The position numbers and the translations under genes were made by a program. Positions 7,555 through 16,434 of a stretch of 64,000 nucleotides of DNA are shown piece by piece. Location of the stretch: positions 62,001 to 126,000 of the forward strand of contig CAZKFM010000006.1 in NCBI GenBank assembly GCA_964552195.1. Reading direction: 5' to 3'. A model generated the notes under the pieces. It worked only from the letters and a program-made list of their open reading frames with translations. It had not been told where the DNA came from and made no database searches. This DNA is from CAZKAP01 sp964552195. Lineage in GTDB: Bacteria; Bacteroidota; Bacteroidia; Flavobacteriales; Flavobacteriaceae. Within the stretch, counting starts at the first letter, position 1. Each line of letters opens with the position of its first letter.

Positions 7555-10500
7555 CTAGTCTTCCTTGACCGTGAGAAAGGGCAGGCGCGCCTCGGTAAAT
7601 GCCTCATTAAAGGCCTGAATATCCGAGTTGATCACCTCCCTGAATGCTGCAAGCTCCTTTTCGATGGCGGCCGTTAGCTCGGCTCGAACGGCCTTGTCCT
7701 GTTCTGTCGGAGGGAAATCATCGATGGAAACCAGGCTGTTGATATGGGCCAGTTTATTGGTGAGTTTGATCGGGAAGTTCAACGGGTCCTGTGAACTTCG
7801 ATTTTGCGTCTGGTATAGAGCCTTTTCAATGGATTCGAGGCGCTGACCAATCTCTTTTGCCCTGACCAACAAGGAGTCCTGATTCTTTTGATCGCCGTAG
7901 TTCTCTTTGAACGCCTGCAGCTTCTCACGAATAGTCCTGATCTGTCGAATAGTACGGTGCGCCTTGTCTACAGTCGCATTGATATCCGTAATGAAATCAA
8001 ACTGCTCCTGCATCTGGCTCACACTCACCTCGGCCCTGGGATCCGGCAGTATTTTCAGGGATTTACGGATTGTACTGCCGTTGACCTTCAGCTCTACCTC
8101 GTATTCGCCGGGTACAGCCTTCGGGGCATCCAGACTTGCCCACCAGAGGATCATTCCTTCCAGTCGCAACGCACCCTTCCCACGAGTATCCCAGTTATGT
8201 TTATTGAGCCCGCTATGAGGTTCCAGCTTTCGGTCCTTATCACTAGAAGCCCGGCTGAAACGAGCCAGGGTATCTCCCTGCTTGCTGAAATACGTCAGGG
8301 CAATGCTATCCTTATCGGTGACCTGAGGAAGATAGAAATAGGTGGTCACGCCGGATTCCTTGTTTTCCCCGGCCAGCAGGGAGTTCCTCGGAGCCTGGCC
8401 ACCCTTGGTCCGGTAGGCATCCGCCGGAATAAAGAGGCGCGGCTCACCGACACTTCGGTCCCGGGCAACTTCCTGAATTAACCCGAGATCGTCGAGTATC
8501 CACAGGCTGCGTCCCTGAGTCGCTACAATCAGATTATTCTCCTTGATAATCACATCCGTAATGGGTACTATGGGCAGGTTCAACTGAAAGGGTTGCCAGC
8601 GGAGACCATCGTCAAAGGAAACATACATGCCCGTTTCGGTTCCGACATAGAGAAGGCCTGGGACCACCGGGTCTTCCCTGACCACCCGGGTGAAGTGCTC
8701 AGGGTCGATCCCCTGGTCGATTCGTTCCCAGTTACGGCCATAGTCGGTAGTTTTATACAAATACGGCGTAAAGTCTCCCAGTTTATAGCGGGTTGCCGCC
8801 ATATAGCAGGTGCCGGGCTCATAAGTAGAGGCCTCAAGACTGTTGACCATACTCCAGTCCGGAAAATCCTTGGGGGTAACCTCCGTCCAGGTCTCTCCAT
8901 TATCCTGAGTCAGGTGAACACGACCATCATCGCTGCCGACCCACATGACGCCGGCCTGAATCGGACTCTCGCTGGCCGCAAACAGGGTACAGTAATACTC
9001 GACCCCGGTGTTGTCCTGCGTTATGGGCCCTCCACTGGATACCAGTTTATCAGGGTCATTTCGCGTCAGATCGCCGCTGAGAATTTCCCAGCTCTGTCCC
9101 TCATTGGTACTTCTATGAACGTGATTGGACAGGGCGTATAGCGTTCCTGGCTGATGCTTGCTGAAGAACACAGGGAAGTTCCACTGGAACCGGTATTTCA
9201 TTCCCTCGGCCCCATATCCCATGGGATTATCCGGCCATACATTGATGGCGCGCTCGGTCTTGTTCCGGTGATTCATCCGGGTGAGATAGCCTCCATATCC
9301 CCCTGCATAAACGATTTCGTTGTCGGTGGGGTCGACGGCTATGTGGGCAGACTCGTGACCTGCAGTGGGTTCCCAGTCCTCCTCATCGATGTAGTATCCA
9401 TCCGATCGGTGCCGTATGCGTATGGTCGAATTGTCCTGCTGGGCAGCATAAATTCGGTAGGGAAAGGCATTGTCCACGGTTACCCTGTAGAATTGTGAGG
9501 TAGGCTGATTGTGATAGGTCGACCAGGTTTCTCCTCCGTCATAGGTAACCTGGGCGCCCCCATCATCCCCAATGATCATTCGGTTAGGATCTTCAGGCGC
9601 TATCCAGAGGTCGTGGTGGTCCCCGTGAGGGGCGTTGTACGTGCTGAATGTGGACCCTCCATCCGTTGACTTGTGGTAGCGTACGTTCAGCACATAGACC
9701 ACATCGGGATCCTGAGTATCGGCATAAACCCGGGTATAGTACCAGGCCCGTTGTCTCAGTTTGCGTTCCGAATTGACCAGCTTCCAACTCTTACCCCCGT
9801 CCTCGCTGCGATAAAGTCCGCCTTTCTCCTTGTTCTCTACCATCGCCCACAGACGATCTGCTTTTGCCGGGGACACCGCTATCCCAATGATTCCCAGCGT
9901 ATCGGTGGGAAAGCCTTTGTTATCCGATATAGGTTCCCAGGTTTCGCCCGAATCTGTGCTTTTCCATAGGGCAGAACCTTCACCACCGCTACTCAGGCTG
10001 TATGGGGTTCGCTGTACCCTCCAGGTGGAAGCGTAAAGAATACGGGGATTAAGTGGATCGAAGGACAAATCGACAGCACCCGCCATTTCATTGGAAAATA
10101 GGACCTTTCTCCAGGTATCTCCCCCATCGATTGACTTGTATACCCCCCTGTGGGAAGTGGGCTTATAAATATTGCCCATTACGGCCGCATAGACAACGTC
10201 CGGATTGTCGGGGTGTACACGCAACCTCGAGACATGACGGCTCTTGGGAAGACCGGCGCTTGTCCAGGTTTTACCCGCATCGACGGATTTCCAGATACCG
10301 TAACCGGAAGAGACGTTTCCTCTGACGGTTTTCTCCCCCCCACCTACGTAAATCACGTTGTGATCGCTGGGCGCAATGGCTATGGCACCTATGCTTCCCC
10401 CGAAATAACCATCTGAGATATTCTCCCATTCGCGGCCTCCGTTGCGGCTGCGCCATACTCCACCTCCTGTGGCTCCGAAGTAGAATACATTAGGTTCGCC

Positions 10501-10701
10501 CTCCACGCCTGCCACGGCAGCCGACCGTCCACCCCGGAAAGGTCCGATGGACCGGTATTTCAGCTGGCCGAACAGGGAGGTGTCCACTGCAGACACAGCA
10601 TTTCGCGCTTTTCGGGAACGTTGAGCCTGTAGGCCGTGGTTTTCCGCAATCAGGGTGAGGGCAAGTACCAACCATACCGCCTTGAGGTAGCTCAGCTTCA
10701 T
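7555..10701 (-). CDS. Secreted BNR/VPS10 (sortilin)-like repeat protein
   Basis: Large exported protein (1048 aa) with a signal peptide ending near AQ (residue 27) and a long beta-propeller region carrying about ten Asp-box repeats of the form S-x-D-G-G-x-T-W, for example SVDAGKTW, SIDGGDTW, STDSGETW and SEDGGKSW. The last 190 residues form an immunoglobulin-like then helical region. Such proteins are annotated as VPS10-domain or glycosyl-hydrolase-like in Flavobacteria, but no catalytic site is evident. ATG at 10701 is preferred to the adjacent GTG at 10704. A paralogue lies at 42.3-45.1 kb. Role is unknown; polysaccharide or peptide binding outside the cell is possible. Confidence 0.82.
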   Translation of the reverse strand: MKLSYLKAVWLVLALTLIAENHGLQAQRSRKARNAVSAVDTSLFGQLKYRSIGPFRGGRSAAVAGVEGEPNVFYFGATGGGVWRSRNGGREWENISDGYFGGSIGAIAIAPSDHNVIYVGGGEKTVRGNVSSGYGIWKSVDAGKTWTSAGLPKSRHVSRLRVHPDNPDVVYAAVMGNIYKPTSHRGVYKSIDGGDTWRKVLFSNEMAGAVDLSFDPLNPRILYASTWRVQRTPYSLSSGGEGSALWKSTDSGETWEPISDNKGFPTDTLGIIGIAVSPAKADRLWAMVENKEKGGLYRSEDGGKSWKLVNSERKLRQRAWYYTRVYADTQDPDVVYVLNVRYHKSTDGGSTFSTYNAPHGDHHDLWIAPEDPNRMIIGDDGGAQVTYDGGETWSTYHNQPTSQFYRVTVDNAFPYRIYAAQQDNSTIRIRHRSDGYYIDEEDWEPTAGHESAHIAVDPTDNEIVYAGGYGGYLTRMNHRNKTERAINVWPDNPMGYGAEGMKYRFQWNFPVFFSKHQPGTLYALSNHVHRSTNEGQSWEILSGDLTRNDPDKLVSSGGPITQDNTGVEYYCTLFAASESPIQAGVMWVGSDDGRVHLTQDNGETWTEVTPKDFPDWSMVNSLEASTYEPGTCYMAATRYKLGDFTPYLYKTTDYGRNWERIDQGIDPEHFTRVVREDPVVPGLLYVGTETGMYVSFDDGLRWQPFQLNLPIVPITDVIIKENNLIVATQGRSLWILDDLGLIQEVARDRSVGEPRLFIPADAYRTKGGQAPRNSLLAGENKESGVTTYFYLPQVTDKDSIALTYFSKQGDTLARFSRASSDKDRKLEPHSGLNKHNWDTRGKGALRLEGMILWWASLDAPKAVPGEYEVELKVNGSTIRKSLKILPDPRAEVSVSQMQEQFDFITDINATVDKAHRTIRQIRTIREKLQAFKENYGDQKNQDSLLVRAKEIGQRLESIEKALYQTQNRSSQDPLNFPIKLTNKLAHINSLVSIDDFPPTEQDKAVRAELTAAIEKELAAFREVINSDIQAFNEAFTEARLPFLTVKED

Positions 10702-10835
10702 CACAATGGAAATTTTATTCAGCCGAAAGTACTAATTCCCAAGCATATCCTTTGGCAGAATTTAACATATGGGTAATCTCTTTCTTTTTCGGCCAATTGG
10801 AAATGTTGGTTATATTGGGCAACTAATCTGAACAA

Positions 10836-12104
10836 ATGACCACCGAGGTTGCCATAATGAACCGCCAGGCCGTCGCCATCGCGTCAGACAGCGCCTCTAC
10901 CGCCATAGACGAATACGGCAGGCCCATATACTCCACTGCCCATAAGATTTTCGCAATTTCGAACACGGAGCCCGTGGGCATCATGATATACGGCAGCGCG
11001 GCCTTCATGGGCATCCCCTGGGAAACCATCATTGGTATTTACCGGGATAAACTGGGCAATACCGCATTCGGCAGCCTTCAGGAATACGGCCATAGCTTCG
11101 TGGAATTTCTGAGGAGAGAAAAGACATTCGCCCCCAGGGAGATTCAGGAACAGTATGTGGAGGATAATCTGTTTGCCTACATGGACGCCCTGAGATCATA
11201 CATCCACCAGTCTATCGACTACCACTTTAACTATGAAGAAGAGTTGGACAGCAACCAACTGAAAGATTTGGTGGCCGACATGATTGAAAAGGAACTAGAG
11301 CGTTGGAAATCAGGAACAACCGCCATCAGGGAGGTCGAAGTTTTTACCCGCAAATTCCGGGGTGAATACAGCCGGCTGATCGATGAAATCGTCCGTGAAG
11401 TGTTCGAAGACCTGCCGATTAACGACCAGGCACAGCTCAGCCTTGAGCGCCTGTCGGCGGCCCTGTTCAGCCATTTTCCGAAATCCAGCGAAGTGCTACC
11501 GTACTCGGGCATCGTAATTACCGGTTTCGGGGAATCGGATATCTTCCCCAGCCTGGTCTCCTATAAGGTACAGGGAACGGCCTTGGATGAACTTAAGTAC
11601 ATAGAAGAACCTGTCAGGGCCATCAATCACGAAAATTCAGCCATGATCATACCCTTTGCTCAAGGGGAAGTGATGAGGACTTTTATCGACGGAATTTCCC
11701 CGATGATGGAAAATTTCTACGAAGACTTCATTGAGGAGATTTTCCGCAAATATCCGGGCTTTATCCTGGATGAACTGGTCGAAGAAATGGATCCGGAGGA
11801 GCGAATGCAATACGAAGAGAAAATCAGGGAGATCGGTGTAGAGAACTTCACCAACAGCTTCAATCAGATTCGCCAGTTCCAGTACGAAATTAATATCAAA
11901 CCCATACTAACCATAGTTTCTATATTAGCTAAGGGAGAGCTGGCCGAGATGGCGGATTCTCTGGTTCATCTGACCTGCCTGAGGAAGAAATTCTCGAACG
12001 AAGACGAAACCGTGGGAGGTCCCGTGGACGTGGCTGTGATCTCCAAAGGAGACGGACTTGTGTGGATACGCAGAAAAAACTATTATGAGGACAGGGAGCT
12101 TTAA
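10836..12104 (+). CDS. Proteasome/HslV-like Ntn-hydrolase family protein with large insertions
   Basis: 422-aa protein with the hallmarks of a proteasome-type N-terminal-nucleophile hydrolase. After Met removal the chain starts TTEVAIMNRQAVAIASDSAS: Thr1 as nucleophile, Asp17 at the exact proteasome position, then Thr21, and Lys36 (HKIF) near the place of proteasome Lys33, followed by GIMIYGSA, which resembles the proteasome GxxxSG strand. Residues about 75-220 are a helical insertion. GIVITGFGESDIFPSLVSY (225-243) matches the later 'GyDe..gp.ly' strand, and the C-terminus (VGGPVDVAVISKGDG, 393-407) matches the last proteasome strand. No propeptide, as in HslV and Anbu. Followed 24 bases later by a small gene. 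Peptidase activity is inferred, not shown. Confidence 0.72.
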   Translation: MTTEVAIMNRQAVAIASDSASTAIDEYGRPIYSTAHKIFAISNTEPVGIMIYGSAAFMGIPWETIIGIYRDKLGNTAFGSLQEYGHSFVEFLRREKTFAPREIQEQYVEDNLFAYMDALRSYIHQSIDYHFNYEEELDSNQLKDLVADMIEKELERWKSGTTAIREVEVFTRKFRGEYSRLIDEIVREVFEDLPINDQAQLSLERLSAALFSHFPKSSEVLPYSGIVITGFGESDIFPSLVSYKVQGTALDELKYIEEPVRAINHENSAMIIPFAQGEVMRTFIDGISPMMENFYEDFIEEIFRKYPGFILDELVEEMDPEERMQYEEKIREIGVENFTNSFNQIRQFQYEINIKPILTIVSILAKGELAEMADSLVHLTCLRKKFSNEDETVGGPVDVAVISKGDGLVWIRRKNYYEDREL

Positions 12105-12128
12105 TCCCTGAGATAATGAACTGAGGTT

Positions 12129-12383
12129 ATGGAAGAAAAGAAAGTGTTTACTTCGACCAAAGAGGTGTTGGAAACCTATATGCCGAAATACGCGGCAGAA
12201 AAGGGTAGTTGCCTCAAGAAGCAGGACCAGAAAAAGGGGCCTAGCATAGAAGGAAAGGGAAAGGAGTTTGCCGAAGGAATATTCGAAGGCATGAAGCAGG
12301 ACCTGAAGCAGCCCCAAAAAACCAAAAAGAACCTGGGAAAGTCGTTCTCCAGCGTCTGGGGTTCCCTTTTCAACTCCAACTAG
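12129..12383 (+). CDS. Small Lys-rich protein of unknown function
   Basis: 84-aa protein, highly charged (Lys/Glu-rich), with no signal peptide or membrane segment. It contains a predicted amphipathic stretch GKEFAEGIFEGMKQDLKQ and a single Cys. I do not recognise a family. Its start lies 24 bases after the stop of the Ntn-hydrolase-like gene in the same direction, so the two are probably co-transcribed; it could be a partner, regulator or substrate of that enzyme, which is inference from position only. Confidence 0.6.
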   Translation: MEEKKVFTSTKEVLETYMPKYAAEKGSCLKKQDQKKGPSIEGKGKEFAEGIFEGMKQDLKQPQKTKKNLGKSFSSVWGSLFNSN

Positions 12384-12472
12384 TGGCAGACCCTTTTAGG
12401 ATCTGTGCCCTCTTTTAGACTCCTGTTTTCAAACGGGCAGGGTGTTTTATAATCAATATCCGAATTATTTAC

Positions 12473-13516
12473 TTAGCCCTGAAAGGGTAGCTGACCCGTA
12501 TCCTCCCACTGACGGGCCCAGTTGGCCGCCAGACCGACCCAGCTGTCATGGTCATTCAGACAGGGTATATGCCTGAATTCCTTTCCGCCCGCTTCCTTGA
12601 ATTCCTCTTCGCCTTCCATGGCAATCTCTTCCAGGGTTTCCAGGCAATCGCTCACAAAAGCCGGGGTTATTACGGCCAGCTTTTCGATCCCCTCCTCGGC
12701 CAATCGTTCAAATTCGTAATCCGTATACGGCTTCAGCCAGGGATCACCGGCTAATCGGGACTGAAACGAGGTTCCCAGCTTTGAGGCGTCGAGACCCAGC
12801 TCCTTCTTGACCAGAGCTGTGGTGTAATAGCACTGGTGCCGGTAGCAACTGTGGTGTGCCACCGAAGGCGTAACGCAGCAGTGCTCGTCGATACTGCAAT
12901 GGTACTTAGTGGGGTCTGACTTTCGTATGTGCCGCTCCGGGATTCCGTGGTAGGAGAACAGTAGAAAGTCGTAATCGAAATCCTGGGTATGTTCGCGTAT
13001 GCTCCCCGCCAGTATTTTAATGTAGTCCTCTTGTTTATAGAAGGGGGGCAGGGTATCGACCCTCATGTGCGGAAAACCTTTGCGTTGTTCTTCCAGCACC
13101 TTGACCACTACCGTTTCGTAAGAAGACATGGCGTAGTGCGGGTAAAGGGGTATGAGCAACACTTCGGTCACTCCCTGCTCGTGAAGTTCTCCCAGGGCCT
13201 TCCGTATGCTCATGCTGCCATACCGCATGCCCAGGGCGGTCGGTATGGATACCTGCCTGCGGAACTTTTCCGTGAAGCGCTCCGAAATCACAATCAAGGG
13301 GGAACCCTCGTCCCACCAGATCTTCTGATAGGCCTTTGCGGATTTTCGGGGCCGTGTTTGCAGTATGATTCCGCGCACCACCAGCTTGCGCAACAACAGA
13401 GGTGCATCGATCACCCGCTCATCCATGAGGAATTCGTCCAGATAGGGACGGACATCCCTGGGAGTCGGACTGTCAGGGGAGCCCAGATTCACCAGCAGTA
13501 CACCTTTTTTAGACAT
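12473..13516 (-). CDS. hemH: Ferrochelatase
   Basis: Inserts Fe2+ into protoporphyrin IX, the last step of protoheme synthesis. The N-terminus KKGVLLVNLGSPDSPTPRDV is the standard ferrochelatase opening, and the catalytic region LFSYHGIPERHI carries the conserved His. Length is 347 aa. ATG at 13516 is chosen because homologues begin there and because a perfect -7 promoter element (13531-13538) lies between it and the alternative upstream start at 13546. It is a single-gene unit, divergent from the DUF1460 lipoprotein gene. Confidence 0.93.
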   Translation of the reverse strand: MSKKGVLLVNLGSPDSPTPRDVRPYLDEFLMDERVIDAPLLLRKLVVRGIILQTRPRKSAKAYQKIWWDEGSPLIVISERFTEKFRRQVSIPTALGMRYGSMSIRKALGELHEQGVTEVLLIPLYPHYAMSSYETVVVKVLEEQRKGFPHMRVDTLPPFYKQEDYIKILAGSIREHTQDFDYDFLLFSYHGIPERHIRKSDPTKYHCSIDEHCCVTPSVAHHSCYRHQCYYTTALVKKELGLDASKLGTSFQSRLAGDPWLKPYTDYEFERLAEEGIEKLAVITPAFVSDCLETLEEIAMEGEEEFKEAGGKEFRHIPCLNDHDSWVGLAANWARQWEDTGQLPFQG

Positions 13517-13530
13517 AGCAGAATTTTTTG

Positions 13531-13538
13531 CAAAAATA
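13531..13538 (-). promoter_or_regulatory. -7 promoter element of hemH
   Basis: Minus strand reads TATTTTTG, an exact match to TAnnTTTG, 14 bases before the hemH ATG at 13516. No convincing TTTG -33 element is found 19-21 bases upstream, so only the -7 part is supported. Confidence 0.5.
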
Positions 13539-13592
13539 CAACACAAGCGCCGTTATGCGTTTTCAATAGGAGATAAAGCCTAAATTAACGGG

Positions 13593-14483
13593 ATGAAATT
13601 CCTGATTTACCTCTTCTGCTTCTTTGGCCTGATACCCCTGCTTACCGGCTGTCCTTCGTTCCGGACGACCCAAGTGGAGGCGGGGCCTCGGACCCTCACC
13701 CTAGCCCAGGGTGACAGCACAGTTTACGGGGCATTCCATGCTGCTGTTCTTCAGTTCTCCGAGGGTGATAGGAACGATCGACACTTCGGAGACACCCTGA
13801 TCGGTGTCGCCCGGCTTTTCCTGGGTCGGCCCTATGAAGCTCGCACACTGGATCGGGGAAATGCGGAGGTGTTGGTACTCAACCTGAATTCCTTCGATTG
13901 TACCACTTTGGTGGAACAGGTACTGGCGCTGGGCAAGACGCTCAGGAATAAGGACCGTACTTACCAGGACTGGTCCAGGGAAGTCGAAAGCCTGAGGTAC
14001 CGGGAAGGCAACTGCAATGGATACGAGAGCAGGCTGCATTACTTTTCCGAATGGCTAACACGTGCAGAAGCGGCAGGCAAGGTCCAGTATCCTGTTGCGG
14101 GGACCAAAACCAGACCGGAGGCACGAAAGCTTAATTTCATGGGTACCCACCGCAGTCTCTACCCCAGGTTATCCGCAGACTCCGTCTTTCAGAGCATCCA
14201 GCAGCGCGAATCCCTGCTGGAACAGCAGATGCTGTATCGCATACCCCTGGAAGATATCGCTTCACAATCATCATCATTCAGAAATGGGGATATCGTAGCC
14301 TTTGTTACCTCCATAGATGGATTGGATGTGACCCATACGGGCCTGGTAGTGAATGAGGGTGGAGAGACCCGTTTGCTGCACGCATCTACTTCGGGCAGTG
14401 TGAGCATATCCGAACGCCTTCTGGAAGACTATGCGCGCAGTCTCCGAAACTGCACCGGCATTCTCCTGGCCCGGCCCCACTGA
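13593..14483 (+). CDS. DUF1460 lipoprotein (amidase-like, NlpC/P60 superfamily)
   Basis: Lipoprotein with signal sequence and lipobox LLTGC (Cys20), followed by a DUF1460 domain. The motif FDCTTLVEQ around Cys103 matches the NlpC/P60-like catalytic Cys of this family, and a later HTGLVV segment (about residue 249) supplies the His. Members are described as N-acetylmuramoyl-L-alanine amidase-like, so a cell-wall peptide hydrolase in the periplasm is likely. 296 aa is normal for the family. It is divergent from hemH and convergent with the ThuA gene, hence probably monocistronic. Confidence 0.83.
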   Translation: MKFLIYLFCFFGLIPLLTGCPSFRTTQVEAGPRTLTLAQGDSTVYGAFHAAVLQFSEGDRNDRHFGDTLIGVARLFLGRPYEARTLDRGNAEVLVLNLNSFDCTTLVEQVLALGKTLRNKDRTYQDWSREVESLRYREGNCNGYESRLHYFSEWLTRAEAAGKVQYPVAGTKTRPEARKLNFMGTHRSLYPRLSADSVFQSIQQRESLLEQQMLYRIPLEDIASQSSSFRNGDIVAFVTSIDGLDVTHTGLVVNEGGETRLLHASTSGSVSISERLLEDYARSLRNCTGILLARPH

Positions 14484-14490
14484 TATCGGC

Positions 14491-15246
14491 CTAGTCCTCG
14501 CCCAGGCACCAGCGAATACCGCCCAGTATATGGCTCCGGAAGCCCAGTTCGGAATACGAGGCCCGGGTATGACCCATGCCCGTGTAAAAAGTGCGTCCCC
14601 CATCGAACTCCCGGTACCAGGAAATGGGATGGAAGTCTCCCATATTACCTCCGCTATAACTGCCTTCGTCTAAAAGAATCAGGGGAATAACGCCCGCCTG
14701 GAGATCCCTGAAATTGTACCACTCGTCCCTGCGTTCCCAAACCCCTTCGAGTCCATTCGCTGAGGGATGTCCGGTATCCAGCACCTCAAGCGTCGCGTCC
14801 TGTATGGCCGGATGTCCGTTGAAGTAGGCTCCTGCCAGTTCCCCATACCAGGCCCAGTTGTATTCGGTATCGGTAGCCGAATGAATCCCGAGAAAGCTAC
14901 CCCCGCTGCGGATGAATGCCTCCATCGCGGATTGCTGATCCTGGTTCAATACATCACCCGTGGTGTTCAGAAATACGATCAGGTCGAAATCGGCCAGATT
15001 CTGTGGGCTGAAATCCGAACCATCTTCAGTAAAAATCACTTCCCAGCCCTCGGCATTGCCAAAATCCCGGAACATGGAGATTCCATCGGCTATGGAACTG
15101 TGCCGGAATCCCTCCGTGCGGCTGAAAACCAAAATGCGATCCGAAGTAGTAGTACCCTCACCTTGCTGGGCATTGGCCTCTTCCGCTTCAGTACAGGAAA
15201 ACAGTAGCGTAAAGACAAGGGTCAGGCCGGTTATACAATTCTTCAT
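14491..15246 (-). CDS. ThuA domain lipoprotein
   Basis: Lipoprotein (signal peptide with lipobox ending FSC at about residue 18) carrying a ThuA domain, a class-I glutamine-amidotransferase-like fold found in trehalose-utilisation loci and many Bacteroidota exoproteins. Typical ThuA pieces are visible: RILVFSRTEGFRHSSI near the domain start, FLGIHSATD in the middle, and the C-terminal YTGMGHT. Length 251 aa. Catalytic activity is unproven for this family. A promoter-like TATCTTTA lies about 23 bases upstream (15276-15269). It converges with the DUF1460 gene. Confidence 0.88.
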   Translation of the reverse strand: MKNCITGLTLVFTLLFSCTEAEEANAQQGEGTTTSDRILVFSRTEGFRHSSIADGISMFRDFGNAEGWEVIFTEDGSDFSPQNLADFDLIVFLNTTGDVLNQDQQSAMEAFIRSGGSFLGIHSATDTEYNWAWYGELAGAYFNGHPAIQDATLEVLDTGHPSANGLEGVWERRDEWYNFRDLQAGVIPLILLDEGSYSGGNMGDFHPISWYREFDGGRTFYTGMGHTRASYSELGFRSHILGGIRWCLGED

Positions 15247-15326
15247 AGGAGGTTACAAGTATGAACTATAAAGATATGTGTAACCAGCGGGGGTGACCCA
15301 GGTCTAACTGTTAAAATCTATGGTAA

Positions 15327-16217
15327 TTAGTCGGCTATAGGCGAGCGACTCTGCAGGTATTTCCTGGGAGTGGTTCCAAATTTCTTCTTAAAGGAGGTGA
15401 TAAAGTGGCTGGGCGTACTGTAACCCAACCTAAGGGCGAGATCGTGCACGCTGATATCCTCCCTCAGCAAGAGCTTACTGGCGTAGTCCATCTTGTAATT
15501 CAAAAGGAAGCCAAAAGGGGAATCTCCGTAGATTTCACGGAAGCCTTCCTTGAGTTTCTTCAGGGGAAGATCCACCTCTCTGGCCAGTTCGTTCAGCGTC
15601 GGAGGCTCCAGCATACGCGCGATTAGAACCTCCTTGGCAGACCGGATTTTTCGCACAGCCACCTCATCAGCAAGGAAAGGACATCGCTCCACGTCGGCGT
15701 CTTCCGGGCGATCGAAATACAAGGAGAGCAATTCCAGGCATTTGGCCCGATAGTACATCTCCTGCACGGAGGAATGCAAACGGGTACCCCAAATCTGGCT
15801 CAGTACAACCGCCATGGCCGGAGAGGTTTCGCCTTGGGCATAGTACTTCTTTTCTCCGGTATGTTCACTCAGAGCTGGTATGTGAGCGGCCTGGGCCGAA
15901 AACAGGGCATGGAAGTCTCCCAGGGTCATTAACAGGGTAAGCATCCAGGAATCGGGCGAAACATCGGCGGTAAGCGGCAGATCCTTGGTGGTATTGAAGA
16001 GGACTATATGCTGTTCTTCCTGCAATGGTATGCGGTAATTGTTCTGAAAATTCAGCGTTATACTTCCCTTAAGGACGAAGTGGAATTGAATGTGCCTCCT
16101 ATCGATGGGATAACTGACCTCCTGGACCCTCTCCCCGCTATTGGAATGAAACAGCAAGCGATATGTTTCGATTATGGCCTCAGAAAATTTTGAACCGGTA
16201 CCGTTACTTTCTTTCAT
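15327..16217 (-). CDS. AraC family transcriptional regulator
   Basis: 296-aa regulator with an N-terminal ligand/cupin-like domain and a C-terminal double helix-turn-helix (about 195-290; LGYSTPSHFITSFKKKFGTTPRKYL is the second HTH and its arm). The overall pattern resembles PchR/YbtA-type regulators. It is divergent from hemA, separated by 217 bases that hold promoters for both directions. Control of the heme operon, possibly in response to heme, siderophore or porphyrin, is a reasonable inference from position; the effector cannot be read from the sequence. Confidence 0.88.
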   Translation of the reverse strand: MKESNGTGSKFSEAIIETYRLLFHSNSGERVQEVSYPIDRRHIQFHFVLKGSITLNFQNNYRIPLQEEQHIVLFNTTKDLPLTADVSPDSWMLTLLMTLGDFHALFSAQAAHIPALSEHTGEKKYYAQGETSPAMAVVLSQIWGTRLHSSVQEMYYRAKCLELLSLYFDRPEDADVERCPFLADEVAVRKIRSAKEVLIARMLEPPTLNELAREVDLPLKKLKEGFREIYGDSPFGFLLNYKMDYASKLLLREDISVHDLALRLGYSTPSHFITSFKKKFGTTPRKYLQSRSPIAD

Positions 16218-16255
16218 TTTATCCGTGTGTTTAATCGAAAAAAGATAATTTAAAA

Positions 16256-16286
16256 CAAATCTAAATAAACCCTGAGACCCTACAAA
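16256..16286 (-). promoter_or_regulatory. Promoter of the araC-type regulator gene
   Basis: Minus strand shows TTTG (16286-16283), a 19-base spacer, then TAGATTTG (16263-16256), a complete match to the Bacteroidota promoter TTTG-N19-21-TAnnTTTG. The start codon is about 39 bases downstream. Confidence 0.75.
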
Positions 16287-16395
16287 TATAACTATTATCA
16301 GCGCATTTCGCCCCTTTTAAACAGAAGAAGCTGGCACGACACCTGCCACACTTACCCGGGAACCTTTAGCGTTATCATTCTATAAAATCTCATAG

Positions 16396-16403
16396 TATTT
16401 TTG
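16396..16403 (+). promoter_or_regulatory. -7 promoter element of the hem operon
   Basis: TATTTTTG is an exact match to TAnnTTTG, 31 bases before the hemA start. The position of the -33 element holds no TTTG, which would suit a promoter that needs an activator such as the divergently encoded AraC-type protein. Confidence 0.55.
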
Positions 16404-16434
16404 CTCCGTCGGCCTAACCAAACCGAGTGTTACT

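Noticed and set aside
10738..10830. Promoter for the Ntn-hydrolase gene (TATATTGG near 10810)
   Set aside because: Two mismatches from TAnnTTTG and no TTTG at proper spacing; not reported as a feature.
12384..12460. Possible hairpin after the 84-aa gene as terminator
   Set aside because: The CCTGT/ACGGG pairing includes a G-T pair, is short, and its T run is interrupted.
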